Source of the DNA: Cudoniella acicularis
Lineage: Eukaryota > Ascomycota > Leotiomycetes > Helotiales > Helotiaceae
Direction: 5' to 3'
Assembly: GCA_013054445.1 (NCBI GenBank)
Contig: JAAMPI010000407.1
Coordinates: 1-38,746 of the forward strand
Length of the DNA stretch: 38,746 nucleotides
Part shown: in pieces, positions 1 through 10,388 of the stretch
Layout: each line of letters opens with the position of its first letter
Position numbering within the stretch: the stretch's first letter is position 1
Made by a program: the position numbers and the translations under genes
Notes under the pieces: generated by a model
The model's database searches: none
Seen by the model: only the letters and a program-made list of their open reading frames with translations
Told to the model about the DNA's origin: nothing

Positions 1-925
1 GCGTCAAACAAACAGTATTCAACAAAACGTGGTTGACCACTCTATATAAATTACCTGCCACACTCGCTTATAATCAATCGATAGAAACGCAGGTCCAAGC
101 CACGAGATTAGTATCGTATTCCCCCGCCGTCCTCGACGCCTCGTGGGGTTTTGGTCTACCTGCATGCGATCGATTCTGTTTGTGAGGGGCGGTGAGGTGA
201 AGAATGCCTTGACTCTAGACCCCCATTTGGGGTTTTACCTATCTTTTCGGTGCCAAGACCAGGATTGCCAACCACTCAGATAGTGATTGATACGACAATG
301 GTGCCCTCCACTGCAACATTATTTGATATCTAGCGGTCAGTTTTTAATCGTGGGAGAAAGCCTCGCCTTCGGCTTTGGAAACGTGGACAGATATAGGAAT
401 AATGACTAATAAAGGGGTGAAATTGATTCCATCATTTCGTGCTCTATTCATGCAAAAATCGCATAATGCACACACCTGGTTTGAAGTAGCACAAAAGTGT
501 GGGGATGATACTCTACTTGTAACATAATGCAAACATGAATTAATTGGTGCAAAAAAGATAATTCAATACATTTCTATATGGCAAATTCAAACAGAAATCA
601 GCAGTACACGTGTATAGATGAAAAGCAAGAATGAAAATCCCGCGCTAATGCCCCCCTTTCCAAATTCAAATGCGAATCTCCAGTTCTTTGCCCTTTCCAC
701 GCCAGCTCAATATTCCATCGCACCACCTTTCCCAAACTCCAACAAATCCGTTCGCAAATAGAAAAACAAAAGATAATGAAATCATGAAAAAGGAATCCCA
801 GAAAAAATTCGTGCTATGCGATACAGTAGTGTACCCCTATTCCTCGCCCATTGATCGTCCCAATTTCTCCCCTTCCCCTTTCCCTGGTAAACAAAACAAA
901 AAATAAGCTCCCCGACTAGCTAGTC
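1..925. other. Intergenic DNA, no supported gene
   Basis: Only short ORFs without recognisable motifs or plausible splice partners occur here. The right part probably holds the 3' UTR of the neighbouring minus-strand zinc-finger gene. I see no RNA gene or repeat of note. Confidence 0.5.
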
Positions 926-1806
926 CTAGGGAGTCCGTCGATCATGCACATTTCGAATATGTCTTTCTAGATTGTCTTTGCGTCGGAAGCCGGTACTGGC
1001 GTATTTGCAGTCCCTCACTGGACACATGTGCGTCGGGGATGCAAGGAGTGTTCTGGAGAGTTCGTGGTCGGGATGTTGCGCCATGAGATGGCGGTTCATG
1101 TCTCTGCTCTTTGCGACTCGGTGCGTGCAATTGGAGACGGGGCAGGTGATGGGTTTTGTGTGGAGTTTTGCATGGCGACTGAGGGATTGTTAGTTTGAGA
1201 CTAGGAGATCGGAGAATCGGAGACGATGGAGAGTCACCCGCTGGAAGAAACGGACAGAGGACACGAATTCAATACAGATAAAGGAGCCAGGAGAGTGGAT
1301 TTTGTTGAAACTTACTTGAGAAGATGTCTTTTCTCGAATTGTTTGCCACAGTAATTGCAAGTGTATCCAGACTGGGAACTATTCCCGTATGCGCTCGATT
1401 GTGGTGAAGCGACAGACTGCTGATAACCAACCGCAGTTGTTAGCATGGAAGAAGACGCCCCGTATCCTTGAGGTATCATTGAAGTGCTTGATGGCGCGTA
1501 TCCCGAAGTCATGGTTGGAGTCTGCGGGGAATTATAATCGTAGCCTCCCGCACTGGGGGAAATCGGGCACTCGTCGTCCATTGAATCTTCAGATGCTGCT
1601 GGGGGGTTGTAGTATCCACCTTGCGAGTAAGAAGAAGATTCTCCTCCCGATGGATAATAACTTCCGCCGCCCCCTGAATAAGAACTTTCGCCTCGATAGG
1701 AGCTTTCTCCTCTAGTCGTAGCTGGACCACCGGTACTGGGTGCGTCACTTGTCTCTAAGGTTGACCACTCCTCATAGAAGGCGTCCCAGCTCTCGTGTAA
1801 TGACAT
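926..1806 (-). CDS. C2H2 zinc-finger protein (2 exons, 247 aa)
   Basis: Predicted nuclear DNA-binding protein. Exon 1 is 1806..1316, the intron is 1315..1179 (GTAAGT donor, CTAAC branch, CAG acceptor) and exon 2 is 1178..926. The exons total 744 nt, an intact frame. Residues 1-145 are low-complexity, rich in Ser, Tyr and Gly. Splicing completes three zinc fingers: C150-x2-C153-x12-H166-x3-H170, C176-x4-C181-x12-H194-x4-H199 and C216-x4-C221-x15-H237-x4-H242. The chain ends five residues later, so the fingers form the C-terminus. I chose the ATG at 1806 although the frame is open to 2007, because a TATATAAGG box lies about 150 bp upstream of it, inside the longer ORF. Targets are unknown. The domain call is strong; the start is less certain. 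Confidence 0.85.
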
Positions 1807-2751
1807 GTGTGATGGGAGTTTGTTGTGCTCTGGCTTGACTGACTTGATGTTTATTTCCGCAACGACTTCCCAGCAGACTGAGTTTGGGTGAGATGGTTGG
1901 TAGTAGAAGGTTTGAGTCCCTGATTGTTTTGGCTTGGGTCCTGGAACAGTCCAGGGCCTTATATATGAAGCGATTGATTGACATGGTGGCCCTCTAGTTG
2001 AATGCATTTCAAGTTATCTGAGCATCCCGTCACGAAGTCAACAAGCTGACTATATCTTGCCTTAGGGACACATACATGAAGCTGCTTCTGTACAAGCAGC
2101 AAGCTTTAATGAAGCTTGGGTAGGTAGGGCTTTCTTGGGAGAATTGACGTAAGATCCTGGTGTGTAGTCGTCGAATCCTGAGGCAAGCTTCACCTCAATG
2201 CGTCAGCTGTCATTTGTATGAGAAGTGTAGGTGGAAATCGAGATTTGAAATTCTCGAGGTAGATTCACATACCGGCCCGGTGTAATGTTGGGTGACTAAA
2301 GTTTGTGGTTGATACTCTGACACTGGCGAGTTTTTAAAGCTCGGATGACTCTCGCCGAACAATATAAGGATTAGCAGACACCAGATAAAAGGCGTGGCTC
2401 CAGTACCAGCCACAATTGTTTTAGGTTTTAACCATGTCGTATTTGTTGCCGGAAATCTAGACCCTGGAAAACAATTGCTATAAAGAGGCCGACCGCAGTA
2501 GACGCACGCATTTCCATGAAATGAGGGAGGAGCGAACTGCGAACGAGCAACACGAGATGTGGGGTTCTCTAGAATGATTGGGAGATGAATCGGTCGATCC
2601 ACTAAGAGCAACTCATTTTCAAACCATAAGGGGATCGAGTCGTTGCGTTCGACGGAATTAATTCTAGGGATGAGAACCACGTTACTTCAGTGGATCTGTG
2701 CCTTCAATCTACATAAGCCATATCAGGCAGAAACTTAAGACTGGTAGCGTT
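1807..2751. other. Upstream region without a supported gene
   Basis: A 156-codon open frame on the minus strand (2680..2210) has no recognisable domain and no signal of being coding. The quasi-palindrome GCTGCTT..AAGCAGC lies at 2081..2100. This is probably promoter and leader DNA of the zinc-finger gene plus plain intergenic sequence. Confidence 0.45.
1957..1965 (-). promoter_or_regulatory. TATA-like box of the zinc-finger gene
   Basis: TATATAAGG read on the minus strand, about 150 bp upstream of the chosen ATG at 1806. It supports that start over the longer upstream ORF. No transcript data. Confidence 0.4.
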
Positions 2752-2807
2752 GGGAGGCCTCCCGAAATTTTCGGTAGTATTGGTCGTGAAGTCCCGGGAG
2801 GCCTCCC
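2752..2807. repeat. Paired 12-bp palindromes GGGAGGCCTCCC
   Basis: The perfect palindrome GGGAGGCCTCCC occurs at 2752..2763 and again at 2796..2807. A second short palindrome, CGAAATTTTCG, lies just after the first copy. Because each copy is self-complementary, they can be read as direct repeats, inverted repeats or two binding sites. Function unknown. Confidence 0.8.
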
Positions 2808-2913
2808 AAGTATGGAGCCTCCCCAGTCCGGAAGGCTTTTTAGCTACTTGTTAGGACTCGGTTGCAGCGCAAGCAGGGAATGAAGTGGAGAGGTGTGCTT
2901 GTGACGTGCAGCA

Positions 2914-2933
2914 GCGCCGCATTCGTGCGGCGC
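2914..2933. repeat. Perfect 8-bp hairpin with TTCG loop
   Basis: GCGCCGCA, then TTCG, then TGCGGCGC gives a perfect GC-rich stem with a tetraloop. No coding gene is convincing around it. It could be a structured RNA element, a cruciform, or a mobile-element end. Confidence 0.75.
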
Positions 2934-3240
2934 AGACTTCAAAAGAGCACTCGCAAGGACATAAAGTACAGTTCCGACTGTCGGCTTGTTTGTTCCACCC
3001 GAGTCCATCCCAAACTATCAGATTATCTCAAACTTGACCTCCCGGGTTCCAACCCCATGTGAACTGTCAGGTGGATCCAGAGTACAAATAAAGTACATGG
3101 GGTGGAGGTCGCACAAAGTAGACTCGCAAGGACTGCCTTAAAGAGGTAAGTGACTTTGAAAATGCCGGATATACCATAGAGAACTCTCCTCTTATAAATG
3201 GAACAGCGGATATTTAATAGTAATAACAAATATCAAACTC

Positions 3241-3473
3241 TGTATTTAATTAAGGCGTAAAAAAATGCGTATAAAAAAAAGGCTTGTAATTAACCTGAAA
3301 GGATCGTGATAGGAAATGAAAACTAAAACCTCCATGGATTAATTATCTTGCTCCAAATAGAACAGAGCATTGCGCAAAATATCTATATTTAATCAAAGCA
3401 TGAAATGCACATAAGAGAAAGGTTATAATTAACAAATTAACATGAAGTGATCCTGCTAAGGAGAAGGGAAACA
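3241..3473. repeat. Diverged direct repeat
   Basis: A block starting at 3241 (TGTATTTAATTAAGG) aligns by eye with one starting at 3384 (TATATTTAATCAAAG). The similarity continues for about 80 bp through the shared TAATTAAC-type core. Many differences are A/G or C/T changes. The unit spacing is about 143 bp. It is probably an old duplicated non-coding element. Confidence 0.5.
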
Positions 3474-3919
3474 GTTTGTGGGATGACGGGGCAAAATGGA
3501 GAACTTGAAAATTCATCAGTTTCTAGAGTGAGCTACGGAGAAAGATTCAATCCTAGGAAGGAAAATGAAAGCCATGACAAGTATCTTTTTAAATCAACGC
3601 AGAAAATTTCCAAGAACCAGAAATGCAAATCTGGTAAGCCCTGTTTTGGAAACTTGGTGGTGCGGTATCTCGAATCGTCATTTAAGCATTGATACGGAGC
3701 ACTGGTCGGCAATGGGCCCGTCCCGCGATGAGGGGTGGGACAAGATCCAGTTACTTGGGATTTTGACTGGTAGGGCATTTGTAAGCAGGTTTGCGTCAAT
3801 GCTTGGAACCTAACCACGACGAAGATATGGCAATGTTTGACGCTGAAAGCCAGCAACACAAACATTGTAACATCATGAAGACAAGCCAGCTGTTTTTGAG
3901 CCTGAGAACATTTCAAGGT

Positions 3920-4557
3920 TAATTTAAGAGTATTAGCGATCTTTAAAAAAAAATTTTATATTAAGTAAGCTATATATAAATATCTTATATTTTAAATTTC
4001 AAATAATTATATTAAGCTTTCGTAAAGTTATAAATACCTTAAAATCGCTATTTTTAGTGTAAAAGGGTAGGCGAAATAGAGGGGGGCGAAAAGGGGGGCA
4101 CGGACTTATAGTATGCGGGGTCTCAAATTACTGCAATACGTATAACTAAAGTTTTTAGGAGGATTATATAGCATTTAGGGCTGCACAATACGCAAAACAA
4201 CTAGTCTCGGTTTTATGATTATAAAGTTGAGAGTGCCTACTAGTAATTGAGTTCGGTTAAAGAAAAGCTTCGAAGGTATAGGAGAAAGTTTAAGGGCGAG
4301 TTATAAGAGTAGTAGGATTGACTATGAAAAGAGCATTAAAGGAGATCCCTATTTACATGTTCTCTACTGTCTTTATTAAGATTTTTACAGAAATACCCGA
4401 TAATTACTCAAGTTCTTAAGAGGGCTTTTAATCTAGTTAAAGTAGACTTTCTTTATTTTTAACCTTTAATAAAGTAAGTAAAATCGCATTATACTTTTAT
4501 AAAATATATAGCCGAGAAGATTTTATAATAAAGAAATATTTAACTAGTATACTCAGC
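3920..4557. other. AT-rich block, likely RIP-decayed repeat
   Basis: There is long AT-dominated sequence with runs of A and T and no open frame, broken by a short G-rich stretch near 4080..4130. Such blocks in ascomycetes are usually repeats mutated by RIP. No element type can be recognised. Confidence 0.5.
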
Positions 4558-4634
4558 TTACCGTCCCGTAGGAATAACAGAATACTTCTCCGATATGAAA
4601 GCAAGCTTGCCAAGTCTCTTCTGTTCCGCGGGGT

Positions 4635-7600
4635 CTATATAGATCTTAAGTCCCATCGAGTTTCTGCCAAGCCGAACACACGGAACAACGCATATACCGC
4701 ACTCTGATTTTCGTTTCCTTGCGGACCATTAGTTGTGCTCTCCATCTGTGAGAATTCAGAATTAGTCATTGCGTTTAAAGCCTTTCTTTGAATGCACTTA
4801 CCAAATCGACCTGATGCTGGCTGACAATGCACGGCGTTTCACAAGCTCCCGTTGTGCACTTGACCTCAATATAGTATCTGGGCGTTTTGCCCGCCCAGCG
4901 ATCCGCATTCAAGTACCCCAATGAAATCATCAAGCGCGTGAAGACACCATTTATATCATCGTACACGATATCCGAGGTCTCGCGTCCCGGCCAGGCCCTC
5001 AACTCCCGATATTCGGGAAGAACCCGAGCATACCCTCGGATGCTGCTACGCCAGTTTTGCAGATCAAATTCTAGATCTTGAATACAGGACAGAATTGTGA
5101 ACACCTGTGCGAATTGTTAATGATGGCCTATTCGGAATCCGGGCTTACTTACAAACAATTCTCCCGCAACGCCAACTCTTTTTCTGTGCTCCCAGTCGTG
5201 GGAAGTGTAGGCGTAATACACTCCTTCGAAAGGGTCGTCTCCAACTAACAAACCTTGAAATGCGGTAGAAATATCCTCGAAATTGTTAGGTAGGCTTGTT
5301 CTCCTAGCCAAGGCGACAACTCTCTCCAAGAGTCGTCGATACTGTGATGGTGACTGTTGCTCTGGAATATGGAATTGGGGCGGCGGTATCGAGTCATCAT
5401 CATTTGGGGTACCTAGATTGTCCTCACTATCATAGTCTCCGGGGTCTGTCAAGGGCGTAGGGTAATCTGGAGCGCTTTCCATGCCCCTTTGGGACCCTGG
5501 TGTCGCTGGTGGTGAAAACGTTGACTCAGGGGAAGAGAACCTTTCATTTTCTTGCGATCTGCTCGGAGTCCGTGGTAAAAGTTCACCCTGGCCTCCTAAA
5601 TCAGCGGCAACGGCCATAGTTGTGCTCTCAACTGGCTCATCAAGTTCCAAGATAGGGACAAGAGATTCAGCAATTTCAGGAACGTCAGGGATTCCTTCTT
5701 TCTCTAAAATCCTGCCAGTTGTTGAAATGAGACAGTTCAAGATGGAATTGACGACATTAACAGTGCCGTCCTCAATCTTGCCCCGCGTTTCCGTTGTCGG
5801 GTCAGTCATCATCCATGAAGCAAAGCGGTGAGGCAAATCAAACTTGAAGCAACATTCCTGGGACTCTGTGTCATTCGGGACGTAGATCGTTAGGGGGTTG
5901 GTATCATTAATGTGTAACTCGCTTTGGCCGATCTCTATTTCGTGTATAACGCCATCCTGCTCGAAGGATAGACTCGACGAGATTACTCCACACTCAAGCG
6001 TGACTACGGTGCGAAGAACATGATAGAGCCCCGCAGCGTCAGCTGCATACCTTGGGCTGTTGAAGGCGGCAGCAATTCTGTTCATGTTAAATTACTGGAT
6101 CTACAAGTGGATAGTTGTGCATACCGTAGAAGCGCGTAGGCTTTCCTTCTCAAGTCGCGATGGGGTTGAGAGATCGGGGCCTGTACTCCATCACCCACGC
6201 GAGAAATCTCCCTCATACACCGGGACAAATATCTAGACTCGAGACGAGTCCATGCGAGAAGTGGCTTTAAATGACAGATTTCTTGCAGCGTGAAATCCAG
6301 GACTCTAACCACCTCTATGAATCGACTGGGAGGACCCTCTCGGTCAACCAGAGTGAATTGTGTGTTCGAAGTGCAGAGAACGACGTTGCCGCTGCTCGGT
6401 TCTCTGACTGGAAATATCCGGGCATTGAGAAGCCGGCTTGGACTCGGTGGACTTGATTCTGTGCGGAGGAACGAGTTCAGGATTTTCAGAAGTTCTTTGA
6501 CTTCCGACACAAGAAGGTTCAGGGACCTTGCTGCTAGCAGCTGGTCGAAGACCATCGTCAAGTCCAGTTGTGGCACTCGGAGTTTTTCCACGAAGAGATC
6601 TTTGAGATCGCTATACTGGGCGTTGACTGCAATCTTTCCGTGAATATGGGTTGTATCGGACCACACACACTCTGATGGTTTATGCCATCCTGGGGTGCCA
6701 TTGTGGTCAAAGTAGATGAGAGCTCCTGTCTCGAAAGATTCTCTGCTAACAGTCAATTCTGCATCGTCCTCTAGCTGGGATGGATCACCTCATCTCTTGT
6801 TTGTCATCCTCCTCAGTTGGTGACTTTTCAGATAATATACCGAAAAGCTGCCTAACCACTTCGCCTGTTATACTTTGTTGACGTTTCAACTCCTCAAGTT
6901 CATCGATCACATCGGGCCAATCTATGTCATCGATGTTCAGGGTCCCACGGAAGATTCCTGTCATGTGGCCTAGCTCAGTGCTCAAATCATAGAAAGAAGA
7001 AGTATAAATTTCCTTCAAAGGGACCTTAGTCATGAAGTCACTAGGTGCATCCCAAAGACACTCATTTGGCGTCGTCCACGATGCTGGCTTAGACTTCCAT
7101 TGAGGAACGAAGATGAAGCCATAGGTATCGAAGGTATTCCTATAGATCAAGTTAGTAAATATTGGTAATACAATAATAGGTTGGCGATTTGCCAGGGGTT
7201 CCCACAGGATCTCTCGTTTCTTCACCTTTGGATTCTGGGACATCCTCAAGCAGGCATCAAGTGACTGGTATAAATCAACCACACGCGACGGGTTGTCTAA
7301 CGTCTCTGCATCACCATTCGCCTTTTTGAGGAATCTCATTAGTTGCAGCCGGAAGCTGATGTCATCTTGGTAGCCAACGCCAAGGTTTCTGACGAGGAAG
7401 GACCAGAGATGGGGAACCTGGTCCTGGCCGGACAACTCGGACGATTGAATGAATGGGAAGTACTCGTCACCCAAGAAGCGTCTATGCACGTCTAATAGCG
7501 GCTGTAGAGGAAGATACGTGTTGCGAAGCATCTCCCTCTCCCCGTTTATGCAAAGAACTGGTGCCCTTTTCATAGCAGTTAATAATGGGGCTGTTGTGTG

Positions 7601-10029
7601 CACAATATCCCCTTCAAAGGGCCAAAGATGTCCCAGGAAGCCGAGAAACTCTGCTGCTCGGGTTCTGGCCGTATTCAAGCACTCCACGGAGAGCGATGTT
7701 CGGTCAGACGACACCAGCCGAAGATGTTGCCGAATGCCTAGGTGCTGATGCATCCATTGATGCAACGTACGATTCGAGTCAGGTGCAACTGAAGGGATTT
7801 CCTCAGAGTACCTCAAGTTGACGCAGTTAACCCGACGACCTTTTTGCCGGAGAAAGAGCTCAGCACCGTAGGGGTCGTCGTTTGAAATGTACAAGTCGGC
7901 AACATTGGGATACATTGCCACGTCAAGGTGATTATAGACCATGAACTTGTCTGATAAATCACCCTCTTCTTCAGGACGGAGGAGCTGCGTAAGAAACAGG
8001 AATCTCATTCGCTCGACGGAAGATTGAAGGTTGACGATCATCGGTGGCCCCGTCGGCTGGCGGAGAATGCGTTCACGAATGTTAGATACGATCGGAGCAT
8101 CGATTCGATGGACTCCCAGATTATCGAAGAAAGCACAACGCGCTTCGTTTCTCGTTGCCGTCGGATCGACCAGTCTCATCCCCAAGCCCTTTGGAACCAC
8201 TACATCGCCGTATTTAGGATAGAAGATATCCCCAGAGTCTGAGGAGACCCACGAGCCATCCTGCAGCGGGATGATGTTTAATTGCTTGAGACTTCGAATG
8301 CTTGTAGACCATCTGTACTCCCAAGCAATATTCAATGCTTTATAAGCCCTGGTGTGCCAGACGTCATCGGTGTTTAGACCTTTGATCCTCGAATGCTCAG
8401 GTCCTGCCCGCAGATCTCGCCTTACCATTGCGATTATCTTGTCAAACGTTAACATTTCAAGGCCGAAGTTTTTGAGGATTTCGATGTCCGAAGGAGCATA
8501 AGAGTCAGACAAATAGACTTCTGAGCGTAAGTCGGCAAATAGTGGAGCTCCATGTTGATCGTTGAACACAGGTCCTCGATAAAAGAGGTCCTTGATTGTG
8601 CGACAAGTACTTCGTTCAAGAGACCGAAAAACAGCCAAGTCCTCAAGTTTGGACTTGATGCTAGAAATGAGATCCTTCCAGAGGCCATCCCATGGATAAC
8701 TGTTTTCCAACGGCAGGTATCTCATCCATTGGTACTCGAGGGTTTGATGCTGGCAAAGCTGTAACACGCCCGCAATAAAGGCATCCGCAATGGCCTCGAT
8801 GAGCCCTTGGTTCCTTCGAGAGGTCATCACAATGTCTTGTCGGTTTGCCAGGGTTACAAAATCTGCCTGGATCAGGAACTGCGTAGGCATTAACATGCGT
8901 AACCAGCGACAGATGGCAGCCACTTACATTGAAGCCCATCTTTCTGACAGGCAGAAATGCAAACACCTCTTGGGGCTCGATCACTGGAACCTCCTCCTCG
9001 GTCACTGGATCCTCGATTACGGGAAAAGCAAGAACAATCTCAGATGTTGCAAAGGATCTGGTAGCCTCCTCAGCGTCGGACAAGTCTCTGCTCTCACTCC
9101 TGGCAAGTCCTCTGGCAATATGCTTGACGATGTGGTAGGTTCGCTTCCGATTCTGCGCTGCATCAGTACACGTCCGTTCGATGACTGCAGCGTCCGAGTC
9201 TTCAATCCTGCTGAGAGTAAATATTATGCCTTTCGTCTGACTCCCCTCTTCATCGTGGAACGAGACCTCGATCTTGCATAATTTTCTCAAAAACAGGAGG
9301 AGTGTATCTTGTAGCTCAAGAAACTGCTGGTTGATAATCTGACGATCTCTTTCGCGCTCAGCAGGGTCACTCTGATCATGCAAGTACAGCGTAATTCTCG
9401 TCAACTTAAACGGAAGGGCGGGGTCTCTTCTTTCTTGCCAGATCGGGGTGATCATGCCCATCCCAGAATCGCCCTTTCGATGCACAAAGTCGAACGAGAA
9501 GCTCCTGGACTGGATATGCACCCTCCAAGCCGCCATGAAGACTGACTTGAACCCGATGCCTTTCTCGCCAATGTAGCCTTGCGATCCGGTCTTAGAGCTC
9601 TTCCCGATATCGCAAATTGCTATGAGATTCTGCCGCGTGAAGCCATCTTCATTGCACTCAATGACAATTCGATCTGGGTAGACTCGAAATACAACGTAGG
9701 GATCTTGCCCTCTTGTATATTGGTTGTCATCTGCGTTCTGGAGAAGTTCAAAAACAAATCGCGCCTGACTTGTGTATAAATTCTTTGCCAGCCTGCTAGA
9801 GTCAGTCTCCGACATCATCTTTGGTGTGCTGAAAACAAGCCTACGTCAGGACTGAGGATCCGATCTGGATGTCTTTTGCAAGTAGCGCTTCCTCAACCTC
9901 CCGTCGTGCCTCTTGACTGACCAAGGAATTAATCAACTGAAGAGTACTTTCTTGAACGAAGCCATGTTTCCTAACTATCTCCTTGATAATTCGCTGAGCC
10001 CTGCTTTCTCCTTCAGCTGGTCCTGACAT
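4635..10029 (-). CDS. Sacsin/Hsp90-like ATPase with C-terminal NO VEIN (DUF3883) domain, 7 exons
   Basis: Exons (minus): 10029..9845, 9795..8928, 8878..6841, 6770..6125, 6077..5153, 5104..4802 and 4745..4635. They sum to 5,076 nt (1,691 aa, in frame). The introns are 47-70 nt with GT..AG ends. The least certain is 6771..6840. The N-terminus has a GHKL ATPase fold: N-box E78-LLQ-N82-ADDN, an NEDGF motif at 110-114, and the glycine-rich lid GYIGEKGIGFKSV at 135-147. A FLPVRKMGFN-type motif ends exon 2 and IQADF opens exon 3, as in the family. A long unassigned middle follows, with a Pro/Ser-rich stretch near 1450. Residues 1550-1691 match NOV_C/DUF3883: GELF, W1572, D1599, YYIEVK at 1631-1636, and YALFRVF. 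Oddity: after W-D near 4650 the other frame continues with the expected IYIDP-type ending to a stop at 4558..4560. The final ~25 residues thus seem lost to a 1-nt deletion or a sequence error. Cellular role in fungi is unknown. Confidence 0.85.
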
Positions 10030-10388
10030 TGCAACTGAAAAAGGACAAAAAATAAGAGCTAAAAACGATTTTCAGACCTACTCGCAAAATAGAGAACTAA
10101 CAGAAGATTAAGAGAACAGGCTGTGATATTGCCCTCAAGTATCTATGCAGCTCTGCTGGAACCAACAGGTGCTAGGCAGATTTGCAACTATATTCGTTTC
10201 AGCGCCCGGGGTTACCGACCCGGGTGGCCGAGTCCTGTCCAGGAGGCTTGTTGGTTCAGTGACCAATCAAATTCATCCCTGCGTGATAAATCGTCGCAGG
10301 ATGAGCCCCATGAAACAAAATATTTTTATACGCGCAGGAACTGCCTGCCACGAAGGTAAAAGATGATGAGCAGCCAAAGAGGACAGCC

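Noticed and set aside
2210..2680. 156-codon minus-strand ORF as a gene
   Set aside because: No motif, signal peptide or splice partner; it lies in the upstream region of the zinc-finger gene and looks like chance.
3533..3916. 127-codon minus-strand ORF with Cys residues
   Set aside because: No recognisable domain; both strands are open here and the area borders AT-rich decay.
10205..10224. CCCGGG..CCCGGG pair upstream of the copper ATPase relic as an operator
   Set aside because: Two 6-bp palindromes 8 bp apart are too short to argue for a specific site.
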